57,591 nt of DNA from an uncultured Bacteroidia bacterium (GCA_902770835.1 CACXUM010000012.1:1-57591); one strand, 5' to 3'; positions 34,422 through 41,931 are shown, counted from the first letter of the stretch. The notes: generated by a model from the letters alone, not told the origin. Made by a program: numbers and translations.

Positions 34422-35269
34422 CCACCGACAACCTCACCAACACCGTCTATTTCTCTGGCCTATTGCCAAAAAAATGTCCAATCTTGAACCAGCACATTGT
34501 TGAAGCATTGGAAACGAACAAGATTCGCTATGCTTATCTTTCTGATACCAAGGACATTTGGTGCCGCGACTTTATGCCAATCCAAATAGAAGAAGACCAT
34601 TTTGTGTTCTACAAATACACGCCCGACTATTTGCAAACTCCCTACTATCGCCGTATTCAGACCAACCCCGAAAAAGTGTTTCAAGCACCACAGAACCGTC
34701 TGGAACAATTGGCGCAAAATGCCATCACGATTGACCTTGTTATAGATGGCGGCAATGTGGTGAAATGCGGCGACTCCATTGTAATGACGGAAAAAGTGTT
34801 TGTCGAGAACAAGGGCAAAACACGTACCGAAGTGGAAAGAATCCTGAAAGATGCTTTCCGTTGCGACATTCTGTTTCTGCCGTGGGACCGAAAAGAAACC
34901 TTCGGCCATAGCGACGGCATTGTCCATTATGCGGGCGACGGCAAAATCCTATTGACAAACTATGATGACAGTTCGATTTATTATTACCGTCGTTTCCGAA
35001 AAGCGTTAGAAAAACACTTTGAGGTTATCCCGTTGAAGTATGCAACCAAAAGACGACACGCTCGCAGTTGGGCTTACATCAATTTCTTGCAGATTGGCAG
35101 GTTGATTCTTGTGCCGCAATTAGGGCTTGAAGAGGACGAGCAGGCTTTGGAACAGATTGCCAATGCCCTGCCCGATTTTGAAGTGATAGGCATACCAGCA
35201 TTGGAAGCGGTCAGGAGAGGCGGAGGGCTTAATTGTATTTCGTGGAATGTTTCGATGCTGCACCACTAA
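34418..35269 (+). CDS. Agmatine deiminase / peptidyl-arginine deiminase family (PAD_porph) protein
   Basis: A 283-residue protein of the guanidino-group-modifying enzyme superfamily. Motifs: DIWCRDFMPI (substrate Asp and Arg), DGGN, the catalytic His in FGHSDGIVH, and the nucleophilic Cys near residue 273 in RGGGLNCISW. All catalytic positions appear intact. It lacks a signal peptide, so cytoplasmic agmatine or a protein arginine could be the substrate; length is shorter than classic AguA (about 350-370). It is translationally coupled (ATGA) to the unknown 221-residue protein. Confidence 0.85.
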   Translation: MTTDNLTNTVYFSGLLPKKCPILNQHIVEALETNKIRYAYLSDTKDIWCRDFMPIQIEEDHFVFYKYTPDYLQTPYYRRIQTNPEKVFQAPQNRLEQLAQNAITIDLVIDGGNVVKCGDSIVMTEKVFVENKGKTRTEVERILKDAFRCDILFLPWDRKETFGHSDGIVHYAGDGKILLTNYDDSSIYYYRRFRKALEKHFEVIPLKYATKRRHARSWAYINFLQIGRLILVPQLGLEEDEQALEQIANALPDFEVIGIPALEAVRRGGGLNCISWNVSMLHH

Positions 35270-35285
35270 TAGGAGCAAACCCACA

Positions 35286-36866
35286 TCATCTCACAATCCA
35301 GTCCTCAATGGTCTTGCTTTCCGTCGAGAATTTCACGCCCACTTTCACCACTTTGCGGCCATCGGTCAGGTAGGGGGTGGCATAGCCTTTCTGCTCTATC
35401 TGGTCCAAGGCTTCCTGCGCCGTGCCGTTCACCTTCAGTTCGATGACATAGATGGTGTCGGGCATCCTCACCACCAAGTCGGCACGACCTCCGGCACAGC
35501 GCACTTGGGTCTGCACATACACATTCAACATATTGAAAATCAGCATCATCGACCACTCATAGAAGCCTTCCACGTTGGAAACATCCTCCAATTTCTTCTT
35601 GAAGCCTTCCACGTAGGGCAGTCCCGCAAAGAAGGTCTGCATCTCGCGCAAGGCCAAATCAAGGTCGTTCTTCTTCAGGGCTTGCCAGAATTTCAAGGCA
35701 AAGCCGGCACGGACGTCGTCTCTCCGCAATCCGACATATATGGGCAACAGGCCGTCGGCCAACCCGACACGGACTTCTTGGTTGGGAATGCCTAACGTGT
35801 AAATGAACGATTCCCTGTCGTATGACTTAATGGTCAGATAACCAGTTTGATAGAGCAAAGGCAAGGCGGTTTCCATATCCTCTGTCGGGCTGTAAAAGGA
35901 ATACTCCGAGGCTTCCACACAATCCAACTCCGTGATGTCAGTGCGGTATTTTTTCATCTGCTGGAAAAGGAAAGTCGGGGTGCCGCTCTCAAACCAATAG
36001 TTCCCAAGTGCCTTATTCACAAAGGCTTGCATCAGGCTATAGGGGTTATAGACTTTTTCTCCACGGTCGGCGAACAAATAGCCGTCGTATTTGAGTCGGA
36101 GGCGTGCTATGGTTTCTTCTTTCGAGTAGCCAAGTTCCTCGGCAAGCATCTCAATGTCCGCCGACATACAGGTCTCAAGCTCCTCCTCCGTTATCCCGCA
36201 AATCGCTGTGTATTTTGGGTTTAGCGACATATTTGTCATATTGTTCAATGTCGAAAAGATGTTCATCTGGCTGAGGCGGGTGATGCCAGTGAGGAAGCAA
36301 AACTTGATCATCGCCTCGCTGGCTTTCAAGGGCTGGTAAAACTCCTGCATCACTCGGCGGTACTCCGGCAACTTCGCCTCATCGTGAAGCACATCCAAAA
36401 TGGGCGCATCGTATTCATCGATGATGACGGCCACTTGTTTGCCGGTTTTCTCGTAAGCGCGACGAATCAGGCCGAAAAGCATTTCGCCCGGCGTAAGTTC
36501 CTTGTCATTGCTTCCATAGATGCCCGTCAATGGGTCAAGTAGCAACAGCAGCGCACGCCTCAACTCCATAGCCGTTTCCCTGCCCTTGGCTGCGCTCGCA
36601 TCCACGTGGATGACGGGATAACGCTCCCATTCCTTCTCCAACTCCATAATTTTCAAGCCTTCGAAAAGGTCTTTGCGGCCTTCGAAATAGGAAGCCAAAG
36701 TGGTGGATAACAGGCTTTTACCAAATCTTCGTGGACGGCTGAAGAAGATGTATTTGGCTTCGTTAGCCAATTCCCAAACGAGGTCGGTCTTGTCAACATA
36801 AACATATCCTCCTTTCCTGATTTCCGAAAAGGTCTGAATACCAACGGGATATTTGCTTGCTTTCAT
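35286..36866 (-). CDS. AAA-ATPase-like / PD-(D/E)XK nuclease protein (second copy)
   Basis: A 526-residue paralogue of the gene at 14235. P-loop SRPRRFGKSLLSTTL near residue 41, Walker B AVIIDEYDAPILD, and C-terminal nuclease core GRADLVVRMPD...YVIELKVNGTAQEAL. It sits between the deiminase operon and dinB, with only 16 and 44 bases to its neighbours' ends, and has its own TAnnTTTG promoter. Role unknown, as for the first copy. Confidence 0.88.
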   Translation of the reverse strand: MKASKYPVGIQTFSEIRKGGYVYVDKTDLVWELANEAKYIFFSRPRRFGKSLLSTTLASYFEGRKDLFEGLKIMELEKEWERYPVIHVDASAAKGRETAMELRRALLLLLDPLTGIYGSNDKELTPGEMLFGLIRRAYEKTGKQVAVIIDEYDAPILDVLHDEAKLPEYRRVMQEFYQPLKASEAMIKFCFLTGITRLSQMNIFSTLNNMTNMSLNPKYTAICGITEEELETCMSADIEMLAEELGYSKEETIARLRLKYDGYLFADRGEKVYNPYSLMQAFVNKALGNYWFESGTPTFLFQQMKKYRTDITELDCVEASEYSFYSPTEDMETALPLLYQTGYLTIKSYDRESFIYTLGIPNQEVRVGLADGLLPIYVGLRRDDVRAGFALKFWQALKKNDLDLALREMQTFFAGLPYVEGFKKKLEDVSNVEGFYEWSMMLIFNMLNVYVQTQVRCAGGRADLVVRMPDTIYVIELKVNGTAQEALDQIEQKGYATPYLTDGRKVVKVGVKFSTESKTIEDWIVR

Positions 36867-36887
36867 AGCGGTGGCGTTTTAATGGCG

Positions 36888-36895
36888 CAAATATA
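36888..36895 (-). promoter_or_regulatory. -7 box for second AAA-ATPase/nuclease gene
   Basis: The minus strand reads TATATTTG, a TAnnTTTG match 21 bases upstream of the ATG at 36866. Confidence 0.6.
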
Positions 36896-36910
36896 TACAA
36901 AAAATCCGAA

Positions 36911-38047
36911 TCACCCCGCCGCCCGATGGATAATCTCCTCCCCGAAGCGCATTTTGATCCTGTCCATCGCGGAATAGAGGTTCGTCAGTTCGGCATTGTC
37001 GTCAAACAAAGCGAGTTGCGGCGCACCGCTCACCAATTCGCTGAAGCGCACACCCACGAGCCTAATCATCATCCGGCGGTTGTAGAGGCGGTCGAAGATG
37101 CCGTTCACCGTTTCGCGCAAAACGTGGTCGAAGGCGGTGTAAGGGATGCGCTGCTGCATATCGTGCGTATCGAAGTTGGAGTAACGGATTTTCACCGTCA
37201 CGCAACCCGCCAGTTTGCCTTGCGAGCGCAGGTCGAAGCCGAGGCTTTCCACCATCCGCGCAAGGCATTGCCGGATGGCTGTCACGTCAATCGTGTCTTG
37301 CTCAAACGTCCTTTCCTTGCTGATGGACTTCCGCTCCTGATAAGGACACACGGGCGTGCTGTCTTGCCCGTTGGCTTTCTTCCAGATGTCGAGGCCGTGC
37401 TTGCCCATCGCGCGTTCCATCGCAAGGGGCGGCAGTCGGCGCAGGGTGCCGATTTTCTCCACGCCCATCGAGCGGAGCAAATGGTAGGTCTTTTCGCCCA
37501 CCATCGGGATTTTCTGCACCGAGAGCGGGTCGAGGAACGTATTAATATAAGGTGTGGGCACTTCGAGTTCGCCGTTGGGCTTGGCCTGTCCCGTCGCGAT
37601 TTTCGCCACGGTCTTGTTTTCCGACAAGCCAAACGAAATCGGCAGGCCCGTCTCGTGGATGATTTTTTGCCGCAGTTCGTGCGACCACAGTTGGCAGTTG
37701 TGGAAGCGGTCCATACCCGTCAGGTCTAAATAATGCTCGTCGATGGACATTTTCTCATAGACGGGCGCACTGTCGGCGATGATGTCGGTCACGAGGCGGG
37801 AATATCGGCTGTAGAGTTCCATATCGCCACGGATGAAAACGGCCTGCCCGCACAGTTGCCGCGCCATCCGCATCGGCATAGCCGAATGTACGCCGAAACG
37901 CCGTGCCTCGTAACTGCAAGTGGAAACCACGCCACGGTCGGACATTCCGCCCACGATGACCGGTTTTCCAACCAAAGAAGGGTTCACCAACCGCTCCACC
38001 GACACGAAAAAAGTGTCCAAATCCAAGTGCAAAATCGTCCTTTCCAT
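36911..38047 (-). CDS. dinB: Y-family DNA polymerase IV
   Basis: A 378-residue translesion polymerase. Catalytic residues are visible in HLDLDTFFVSVE (Asp near 9) and KMSIDEHYLDL (Asp-Glu near 103). The Y-box SYEARRFGV and thumb/little-finger segments follow. The start ATG at 38047 is preceded by a strong Shine-Dalgarno GGAGG (in AAAGGAGGAAATTTT), unusual here and decisive for start choice. A putative operator at 38101-38147 is shared with the dnaE-like gene, so it probably belongs to an SOS-like mutasome with that polymerase and the divergent S24 regulator. Confidence 0.93.
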   Translation of the reverse strand: MERTILHLDLDTFFVSVERLVNPSLVGKPVIVGGMSDRGVVSTCSYEARRFGVHSAMPMRMARQLCGQAVFIRGDMELYSRYSRLVTDIIADSAPVYEKMSIDEHYLDLTGMDRFHNCQLWSHELRQKIIHETGLPISFGLSENKTVAKIATGQAKPNGELEVPTPYINTFLDPLSVQKIPMVGEKTYHLLRSMGVEKIGTLRRLPPLAMERAMGKHGLDIWKKANGQDSTPVCPYQERKSISKERTFEQDTIDVTAIRQCLARMVESLGFDLRSQGKLAGCVTVKIRYSNFDTHDMQQRIPYTAFDHVLRETVNGIFDRLYNRRMMIRLVGVRFSELVSGAPQLALFDDNAELTNLYSAMDRIKMRFGEEIIHRAAG

Positions 38048-38100
38048 AAAATTTCCTCCTTTTTTTGCCCAAAATGCTTGCATGTTCCAAAAAAGTTGTA

Positions 38101-38147
38101 CTTTTGACGAGTTTTTAATCAGAAATTTCGCCTTAAAACTAATCAAT
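38101..38147. promoter_or_regulatory. Putative mutasome operator O4, between dinB and S24 regulator
   Basis: CTTTTGACGAGTTTTTAATC followed by TTTCGCCTTAAAAC and TAATCAAT aligns closely with O1 upstream of the dnaE-like gene. It is 54 bases from the dinB ATG. It would also be about 95 bases from the S24 regulator if the MITE-like element at 38225-38399 were absent. Confidence 0.6.
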
Positions 38148-38224
38148 TTGTTTTGAATAAGACAAGAAACAACGGAAATAATTTTTCAAGAAAAGTGTAA
38201 AACAATGAATGTCAAATATATAAA

Positions 38225-38399
38225 AACTACGGATTGCGCAGATTTGACGGATAATCCACGCAAAATTTTGGGGACGCAAGCGTCCAATTGGTACAGATTC
38301 CTACCGGCAGTAAATTATCTGTTGCCATCCGTAAAAATCGGATGCTTGCATCCTTATAATTTTGAAAATCAATCAGTAAAATCCGTTTAATCCGTAGTT
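38225..38399. repeat. MITE-like element, copy B (175 bp)
   Basis: Begins AACTACGGATTGCGCAGATT and ends AATCCGTAGTT, giving terminal inverted repeats like those of copy A at 18279-18380. The interior holds small palindromes (GGACGCAAGCGTCC near 38272). No transposase is present, so it would depend on one elsewhere. It separates the S24 gene from operator O4. Confidence 0.72.
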
Positions 38400-38413
38400 A
38401 AAAAATCAATTCT

Positions 38414-39223
38414 ATGTACTTCAACTCGAACATCAAATTCCTCCGCAAGCACCGCCACCGCACACAAGACGACATCGCTTTTGCCCTGAATATGAAGCGC
38501 TCCACGCTGAGCGGCTATGAAAACGGCGTTTCCGAACCTAACCTTGAGGCCCTGGTCGCCTTCTCGAAATATTTCGGCATTGCCATTGATACTTTGGTGA
38601 AAGTCGATTTGAGCGGCATCAGCCCGAGCCAACTTTCGCAATTGGAGCGCGGCTACGACGTTCACCTGAAAGGCAGCAATTTGCGCGTTTTGGCCACCAC
38701 GGTCAATAACGACAACAACGAGAACATCGAACTCGTGAGCGAAAAAGCCAAGGCGGGCTATGCCACGGGCTTCGCCGACCCCGAATATATCAAGGTGCTG
38801 CCGACGTTCACGATGCCTTTCCTCTCGCGCGACCGCAAATACCGCACCTTCCAAATCAGCGGCGACTCGATGCTGCCCATCCCCGACGGCTCTTTCGTCA
38901 CGGGCGAGTACGTCCTCGACTGGACCTACATCCGCAGCGGCCAGCCGTACATCGTGCTCACGCAGGACGACGGTATCGTCTTCAAGATCGTGGACAACAA
39001 AATCGAGCACGAGAGCAAACTCACGCTCAGTTCGCTCAACCCGCTTTACCAGCCTTACGATTTGGCCGCTTCCGATATCAAAGAGGTGTGGAAATTCGTG
39101 CATTACATCAGCGCGGAAATGCCCGAGCAGCGCGAAAACTGCTTCCGCGAGGAACAACTTCTGCAAACCGTCCAAGAACTGAAACGGCAGGTGGAGGAGA
39201 TACAGCTGAGGCTGAATATTTGA
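38414..39223 (+). CDS. XRE-S24 self-cleaving repressor (LexA-like)
   Basis: A 269-residue regulator. Residues 1-60 are an XRE helix-turn-helix (RTQDDIAFALNMKRSTLSGYENG), and the C-terminus is an S24 peptidase domain with the Ser152 nucleophile in GDSM and Lys191 in VFKIV. An Ala114-Gly115 bond in KAKAGYATGF is the likely autocleavage site. This is the layout of DNA-damage-responsive repressors. A coiled C-terminal tail (EEQLLQTVQELKRQVEEIQL) may dimerise. It is divergent from dinB and could repress dinB, the dnaE-like gene and itself through the shared operators; that is inference. Confidence 0.88.
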   Translation: MYFNSNIKFLRKHRHRTQDDIAFALNMKRSTLSGYENGVSEPNLEALVAFSKYFGIAIDTLVKVDLSGISPSQLSQLERGYDVHLKGSNLRVLATTVNNDNNENIELVSEKAKAGYATGFADPEYIKVLPTFTMPFLSRDRKYRTFQISGDSMLPIPDGSFVTGEYVLDWTYIRSGQPYIVLTQDDGIVFKIVDNKIEHESKLTLSSLNPLYQPYDLAASDIKEVWKFVHYISAEMPEQRENCFREEQLLQTVQELKRQVEEIQLRLNI

Positions 39224-39271
39224 ATTGTCTGGTTCAGTGGTAGTCGCAAAATTTGCGAATATCATCAAGCG

Positions 39272-39721
39272 TTATTTTAATACCTTATCGACAAAATCAG
39301 TTGGTGACAACACTTCAACAAAAGATTCTTGAACATTCGAGAAATCGTTGATGTTGATGGTTATAAGATAGTCGCATCGATTTCGCAAAGCGCATTGATA
39401 TTGAAAACTGTCTTCAATGTCGGAAAACGCAGTGTCATCAACTCCAGTAATCATGTCGTCGTAATCCATGTTTCCAACGGGAACAAGGTAAAGCATACTA
39501 CGAACAATCTTTCGAGTCTGTTCCGTCAATTCTGGACGATGAATGCCTTTGTGTTTTAACATCTGTTCAGAGAGGTACGCCAAAGTGTAAAATGTGGCGC
39601 ATGAAGTGATTCCCTCAATTTGTTTGTTCCTTAAGGCTTGAAATATGCGCTGAACAGATGCGAATTGCTCTCTTTCGAAGATGTATTCGACAAAAACATT
39701 TGTATCAAGAAACACTTTCAT
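39272..39721 (-). CDS. PIN-domain toxin
   Basis: A 149-residue PIN nuclease: Asp6 in FLDTNVFVEY, further acidic residues in GVDDTAFSDIED and the terminal YLITININDF. PIN toxins are Mg-dependent RNases (VapC-like). It overlaps the upstream small gene by 4 bases, the standard toxin-antitoxin arrangement. Confidence 0.85.
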   Translation of the reverse strand: MKVFLDTNVFVEYIFEREQFASVQRIFQALRNKQIEGITSCATFYTLAYLSEQMLKHKGIHRPELTEQTRKIVRSMLYLVPVGNMDYDDMITGVDDTAFSDIEDSFQYQCALRNRCDYLITININDFSNVQESFVEVLSPTDFVDKVLK

Positions 39722-40050
39722 AATGCAATGCCATATTTATCTTGGAAATACTCGGCTTTTAAATCCTCAAAATCCGGCAATCCTCTATGGATGCTTTTCA
39801 GAAAATTCAATCCAAACATAGGGTCGATGTCTTGCTCTTGAAGGGTGTTCTCTTTCGCTCTCATTTGCTCCAATTGTAGTTGTAGAAAGCGAATTATCCA
39901 TAAAGTATCCGACTTGTCAAGGTGAGATAATTCGGGGATAATGCCGCTTTCCTTGAGTTTGGTGCTTGATCCATAATACAATGCGGCAGATGGTTCTGCG
40001 GCCATGCTGACAGGATTGTTGTTTTCTCCGTATTCCATTTTGACTATCAT
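39718..40050 (-). CDS. Putative antitoxin paired with PIN toxin
   Basis: A 110-residue protein, or 106 if the second Met is used. No clear DNA-binding fold is recognisable, but its position before the PIN gene with a 4-base overlap (ATGA), small size and acidic C-terminal part (GLPDFEDLKAEYF) support an antitoxin role. A TAnnTTTG box lies 11 bases upstream. Confidence 0.7.
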   Translation of the reverse strand: MIVKMEYGENNNPVSMAAEPSAALYYGSSTKLKESGIIPELSHLDKSDTLWIIRFLQLQLEQMRAKENTLQEQDIDPMFGLNFLKSIHRGLPDFEDLKAEYFQDKYGIAL

Positions 40051-40060
40051 TGTTCGGGCG

Positions 40061-40068
40061 CAAAAGTA
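40061..40068 (-). promoter_or_regulatory. -7 box for PIN toxin-antitoxin pair
   Basis: The minus strand reads TACTTTTG, matching TAnnTTTG, just upstream of the antitoxin ATG. Confidence 0.6.
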
Positions 40069-40110
40069 GCAATAAAAAACGAATCGTAGTATTTTTTGAA
40101 ATTTTATTAC

Positions 40111-40160
40111 AGCTTATGCTTCAATTCAGCACAGGCTTTTGTTTTCTTTGCAGCGTGAAA
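40111..40160. repeat. Cassette-boundary repeat R1
   Basis: Reads AGCTTATGCTTCAATTCAGC, then ACAGGCTTTTGTTTTC and TTTGCAGCGTGA. It matches R2 (41932), R3 (43477) and, partly, R4 (44599). In R2 and R3 the first part is a perfect hairpin AAGCCTGTGC/GCACAGGCTT; here the left arm has decayed. It is the left border of the AT-rich cassette block. Confidence 0.85.
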
Positions 40161-40213
40161 ACAAAAGCGGTCTGAACAATATGTCAATAATGGTTGTGTT
40201 TGGGAAAAATGTT

Positions 40214-40221
40214 TACCTTTG
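40214..40221 (+). promoter_or_regulatory. -7 box for candidate structured RNA
   Basis: TACCTTTG matches TAnnTTTG. Transcription should start near 40228, at the edge of the first RNA stem. Confidence 0.6.
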
Positions 40222-40227
40222 CAGCAA

Positions 40228-40447
40228 ATTCATGCAAGTATCATTCTTGGGTGAGTTGACATATTGCATACTTGCTGACCTTTCGGCTCGGTTAAATCTG
40301 GTAAATTCAACCCTTGAAGCACGAATAAGTCATTGCAGGTTTGTAGCCTTTTCGGAGGGCACAGACCGCTTTGCTTGTTTCGCTTCAAGGCCCACCAGAG
40401 CCGAACCGAGGAAACGACAAAGGGATTTCGTGTTCTCCCTTTTTATA
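40228..40447 (+). ncRNA. Candidate structured RNA (~220 nt), promoter to terminator
   Basis: No convincing coding frame is present, but the stretch folds strongly. Perfect helices: 40234-40241 with 40268-40275 (8 bp); 40282-40289 with 40398-40405 (TTCGGCTC/GAGCCGAA); nested inside, 40312-40320 with 40382-40390 (CCTTGAAGC/GCTTCAAGG); and inside that 40338-40344 with 40361-40367 (one G-U), capped by a GCC/GGC hairpin. A terminator-like stem AAAGGGA/TCCCTTT with a T run ends at about 40445. The long rod with bubbles is loosely 6S-RNA-like; alternatively it is a leader controlling the 45-codon gene downstream. The 349-base gap 40161-40509 contains nothing else recognisable. Confidence 0.6.
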
Positions 40448-40509
40448 CTTGAGCACGACGGAAATGCGGAAACCCGTTAGCGGAAGCAAACATTAAAACA
40501 CAAATCATT

Positions 40510-40647
40510 ATGTACCAGTTAAATTTCCCGAACGGCAATGTGCAAACTTACGAGTCGTATAATGACTTAATAAAGGCTGTAGATGCATTCGGAGGAAAAG
40601 CAAATCGGATTAGCGGCAACACCTTCGCCTTCGTGCCGAAAAAGTAA
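40510..40647 (+). CDS. Small 45-residue protein
   Basis: ATG TAC CAG ... AAG TAA encodes MYQLNFPNGNVQTYESYNDL continuing to GNTFAFVPKK. It is supported by position: it directly precedes a perfect terminator and follows the structured RNA. The composition (aromatic, Asn-rich, one domain-like block) is plausible for a real small protein. No family recognised. Confidence 0.55.
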   Translation: MYQLNFPNGNVQTYESYNDLIKAVDAFGGKANRISGNTFAFVPKK

Positions 40648-40653
40648 GCCGAT

Positions 40654-40687
40654 GGAGACTGACACAAAAAGTCAGTCTCCTTTTTCC
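40654..40687 (+). terminator. Rho-independent terminator after small gene
   Basis: A perfect 10-bp stem GGAGACTGAC/GTCAGTCTCC with loop ACAAAAA is followed by T5 CC. Confidence 0.92.
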
Positions 40688-40716
40688 ATGAAAGCGTAAA
40701 ATGAGAGAAAAATGTT

Positions 40717-40724
40717 TACTTTTG
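40717..40724 (+). promoter_or_regulatory. -7 box for triple zinc-ribbon gene
   Basis: TACTTTTG matches TAnnTTTG. It rules out an in-frame ATG at 40712 as the start. Confidence 0.6.
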
Positions 40725-40780
40725 TCTCAATAATCATATTGGCATTATGCCTACAAGTGCAAAATCCAAACTGGCCGCCT

Positions 40781-41125
40781 ATGAAAAACTACCAATGCAA
40801 GAAATGTGGTATTCTGATTAAAACAGAGCGACAGCCCAATGCGTTCAATTGTCGGGCAGGAAACTACCACGACTGGAACGACCTCGGTGAAGTCGGTTGC
40901 GAAAACTACCGATGCAAGAAATGCGGTCTTCTCGTCGAAAGCAAGAGCACCCCATCTTCTTTTGGATGCACTGCTGGAGGCTACCACAATTGGCAAGATT
41001 TATGTCCGATAGGCACCGATGTCTATCAATGCAAGAAATGTGGCATTCTGTTGTACGCCTCAAAGTTGCCCAATGCATTTGACTGCCCTTCGGGTGGGTA
41101 TCATCAGTGGAATAAGATGAATTAA
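40781..41125 (+). CDS. Triple-repeat small zinc-ribbon protein
   Basis: A 114-residue protein made of three 36-residue repeats, each Y-x-C-K-K-C-G-x-L, then P-x-x-F-x-C-x-x-G-x-Y-H-x-W. Each repeat offers a C-x2-C pair, a third Cys and a His, a plausible zinc site, so three metal-binding knuckles in a row. There is no signal peptide when started at 40781 (MKNYQCKKCG). Such tandem ribbons often bind nucleic acid or protein, but the function is unknown. It sits between a terminator and the next accessory gene, inside the first repeat-bounded cassette. Confidence 0.75.
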   Translation: MKNYQCKKCGILIKTERQPNAFNCRAGNYHDWNDLGEVGCENYRCKKCGLLVESKSTPSSFGCTAGGYHNWQDLCPIGTDVYQCKKCGILLYASKLPNAFDCPSGGYHQWNKMN

Positions 41126-41171
41126 ACCGAATAAAACACAACATTTTATAAACAACAAATTCAAACAAAAA

Positions 41172-41906
41172 ATGGCAACAGACAAGTATTCAAATATCGG
41201 CAAAGACGGAATTGTAAAAGAAGGTATTTTTAATCGTTTTCCAATTTTAGAATCTGTTACTTTGGGAGACAATTATTGGAACAATCCAAGACATAATAAA
41301 CTAATGATAATTGCAGAGAGTAACTACCTTAATGACAATGTCGATAGTGTATTCAAGAATCCAGTGACTTGGTATCAAGGAGAAGCCTCTATAATAAAAC
41401 AATTACTCAAAGACCAAGAGAAAAAAGTAAGCACATGGAAGTATTATAGAACATTTAGCAAATTATGCAAGGTAATGAATGAAGTTGCTAATACTCATTG
41501 TAAAAGTGTCTATGAAGAAGCAGTATTTTACAATTATTTTTTACGACCAGCATCAGTAAAAGGAACAGATAGATCATTTAAGAAAGATTGTGAGCCATTA
41601 GACCGTGATGTAGCAGGCACCGCATTATGTGGAGCAATAGATATATTGAATCCTGATATTGTGATATTTGCAAGTAAATATGCATACGATGAGTTTAAAG
41701 ATTATCTTGGATATTCAGATAACACAAATATTCGATTTGTAAGCGAATACAAATATTTAGAATTAGCGAAGTATAATAGAAAAATCAGGATAGATTATGT
41801 TAATCATCCTGCTGCACGAGGATATTATAATAATTGGTATAAAAGTGAGAACGGCAAACAAAAATTCGAGTGTCTCTTGAAAGAGTATTGGTTACGTAAT
41901 CCATAA
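41172..41906 (+). CDS. Hypothetical protein, possibly uracil-DNA-glycosylase-like fold
   Basis: A 244-residue AT-rich gene. NKLMIIAESNYL near residue 43, PLDRDVAGTALCGAIDILNPDIVIFASKYAYDEF in pieces near 140-175, and a late VNHPAARGYY fit the general layout of a uracil-DNA-glycosylase-like alpha/beta fold (early substrate loop, late H-P-A motif). That is a weak resemblance judged by eye. It follows the zinc-ribbon gene by 46 bases and ends 25 bases before repeat R2, which would terminate it. Confidence 0.6.
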   Translation: MATDKYSNIGKDGIVKEGIFNRFPILESVTLGDNYWNNPRHNKLMIIAESNYLNDNVDSVFKNPVTWYQGEASIIKQLLKDQEKKVSTWKYYRTFSKLCKVMNEVANTHCKSVYEEAVFYNYFLRPASVKGTDRSFKKDCEPLDRDVAGTALCGAIDILNPDIVIFASKYAYDEFKDYLGYSDNTNIRFVSEYKYLELAKYNRKIRIDYVNHPAARGYYNNWYKSENGKQKFECLLKEYWLRNP

Positions 41907-41931
41907 TTGCAGGAATTAATCAATTTTCCCC

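Noticed and set aside
38205-38390. 61-codon frame within MITE-like copy B
   Set aside because: Its sequence is almost entirely the repeat element, with low-quality protein composition and no promoter. It is not supported as a gene.
39230-39260. tRNA-like A box (TGGTTCAGTGGTAG)
   Set aside because: No B box (GGTTCRANNCC) or acceptor-stem pairing follows within tRNA distance. The match is spacer next to the PIN gene. No tRNA or rRNA was found in the window.
40747-40821. 24-codon frame starting MPTSAKSKLAAYEKL before the zinc-ribbon gene
   Set aside because: It overlaps the zinc-ribbon gene in another frame and has no independent support. It could be a leader peptide, but nothing in the sequence shows that.
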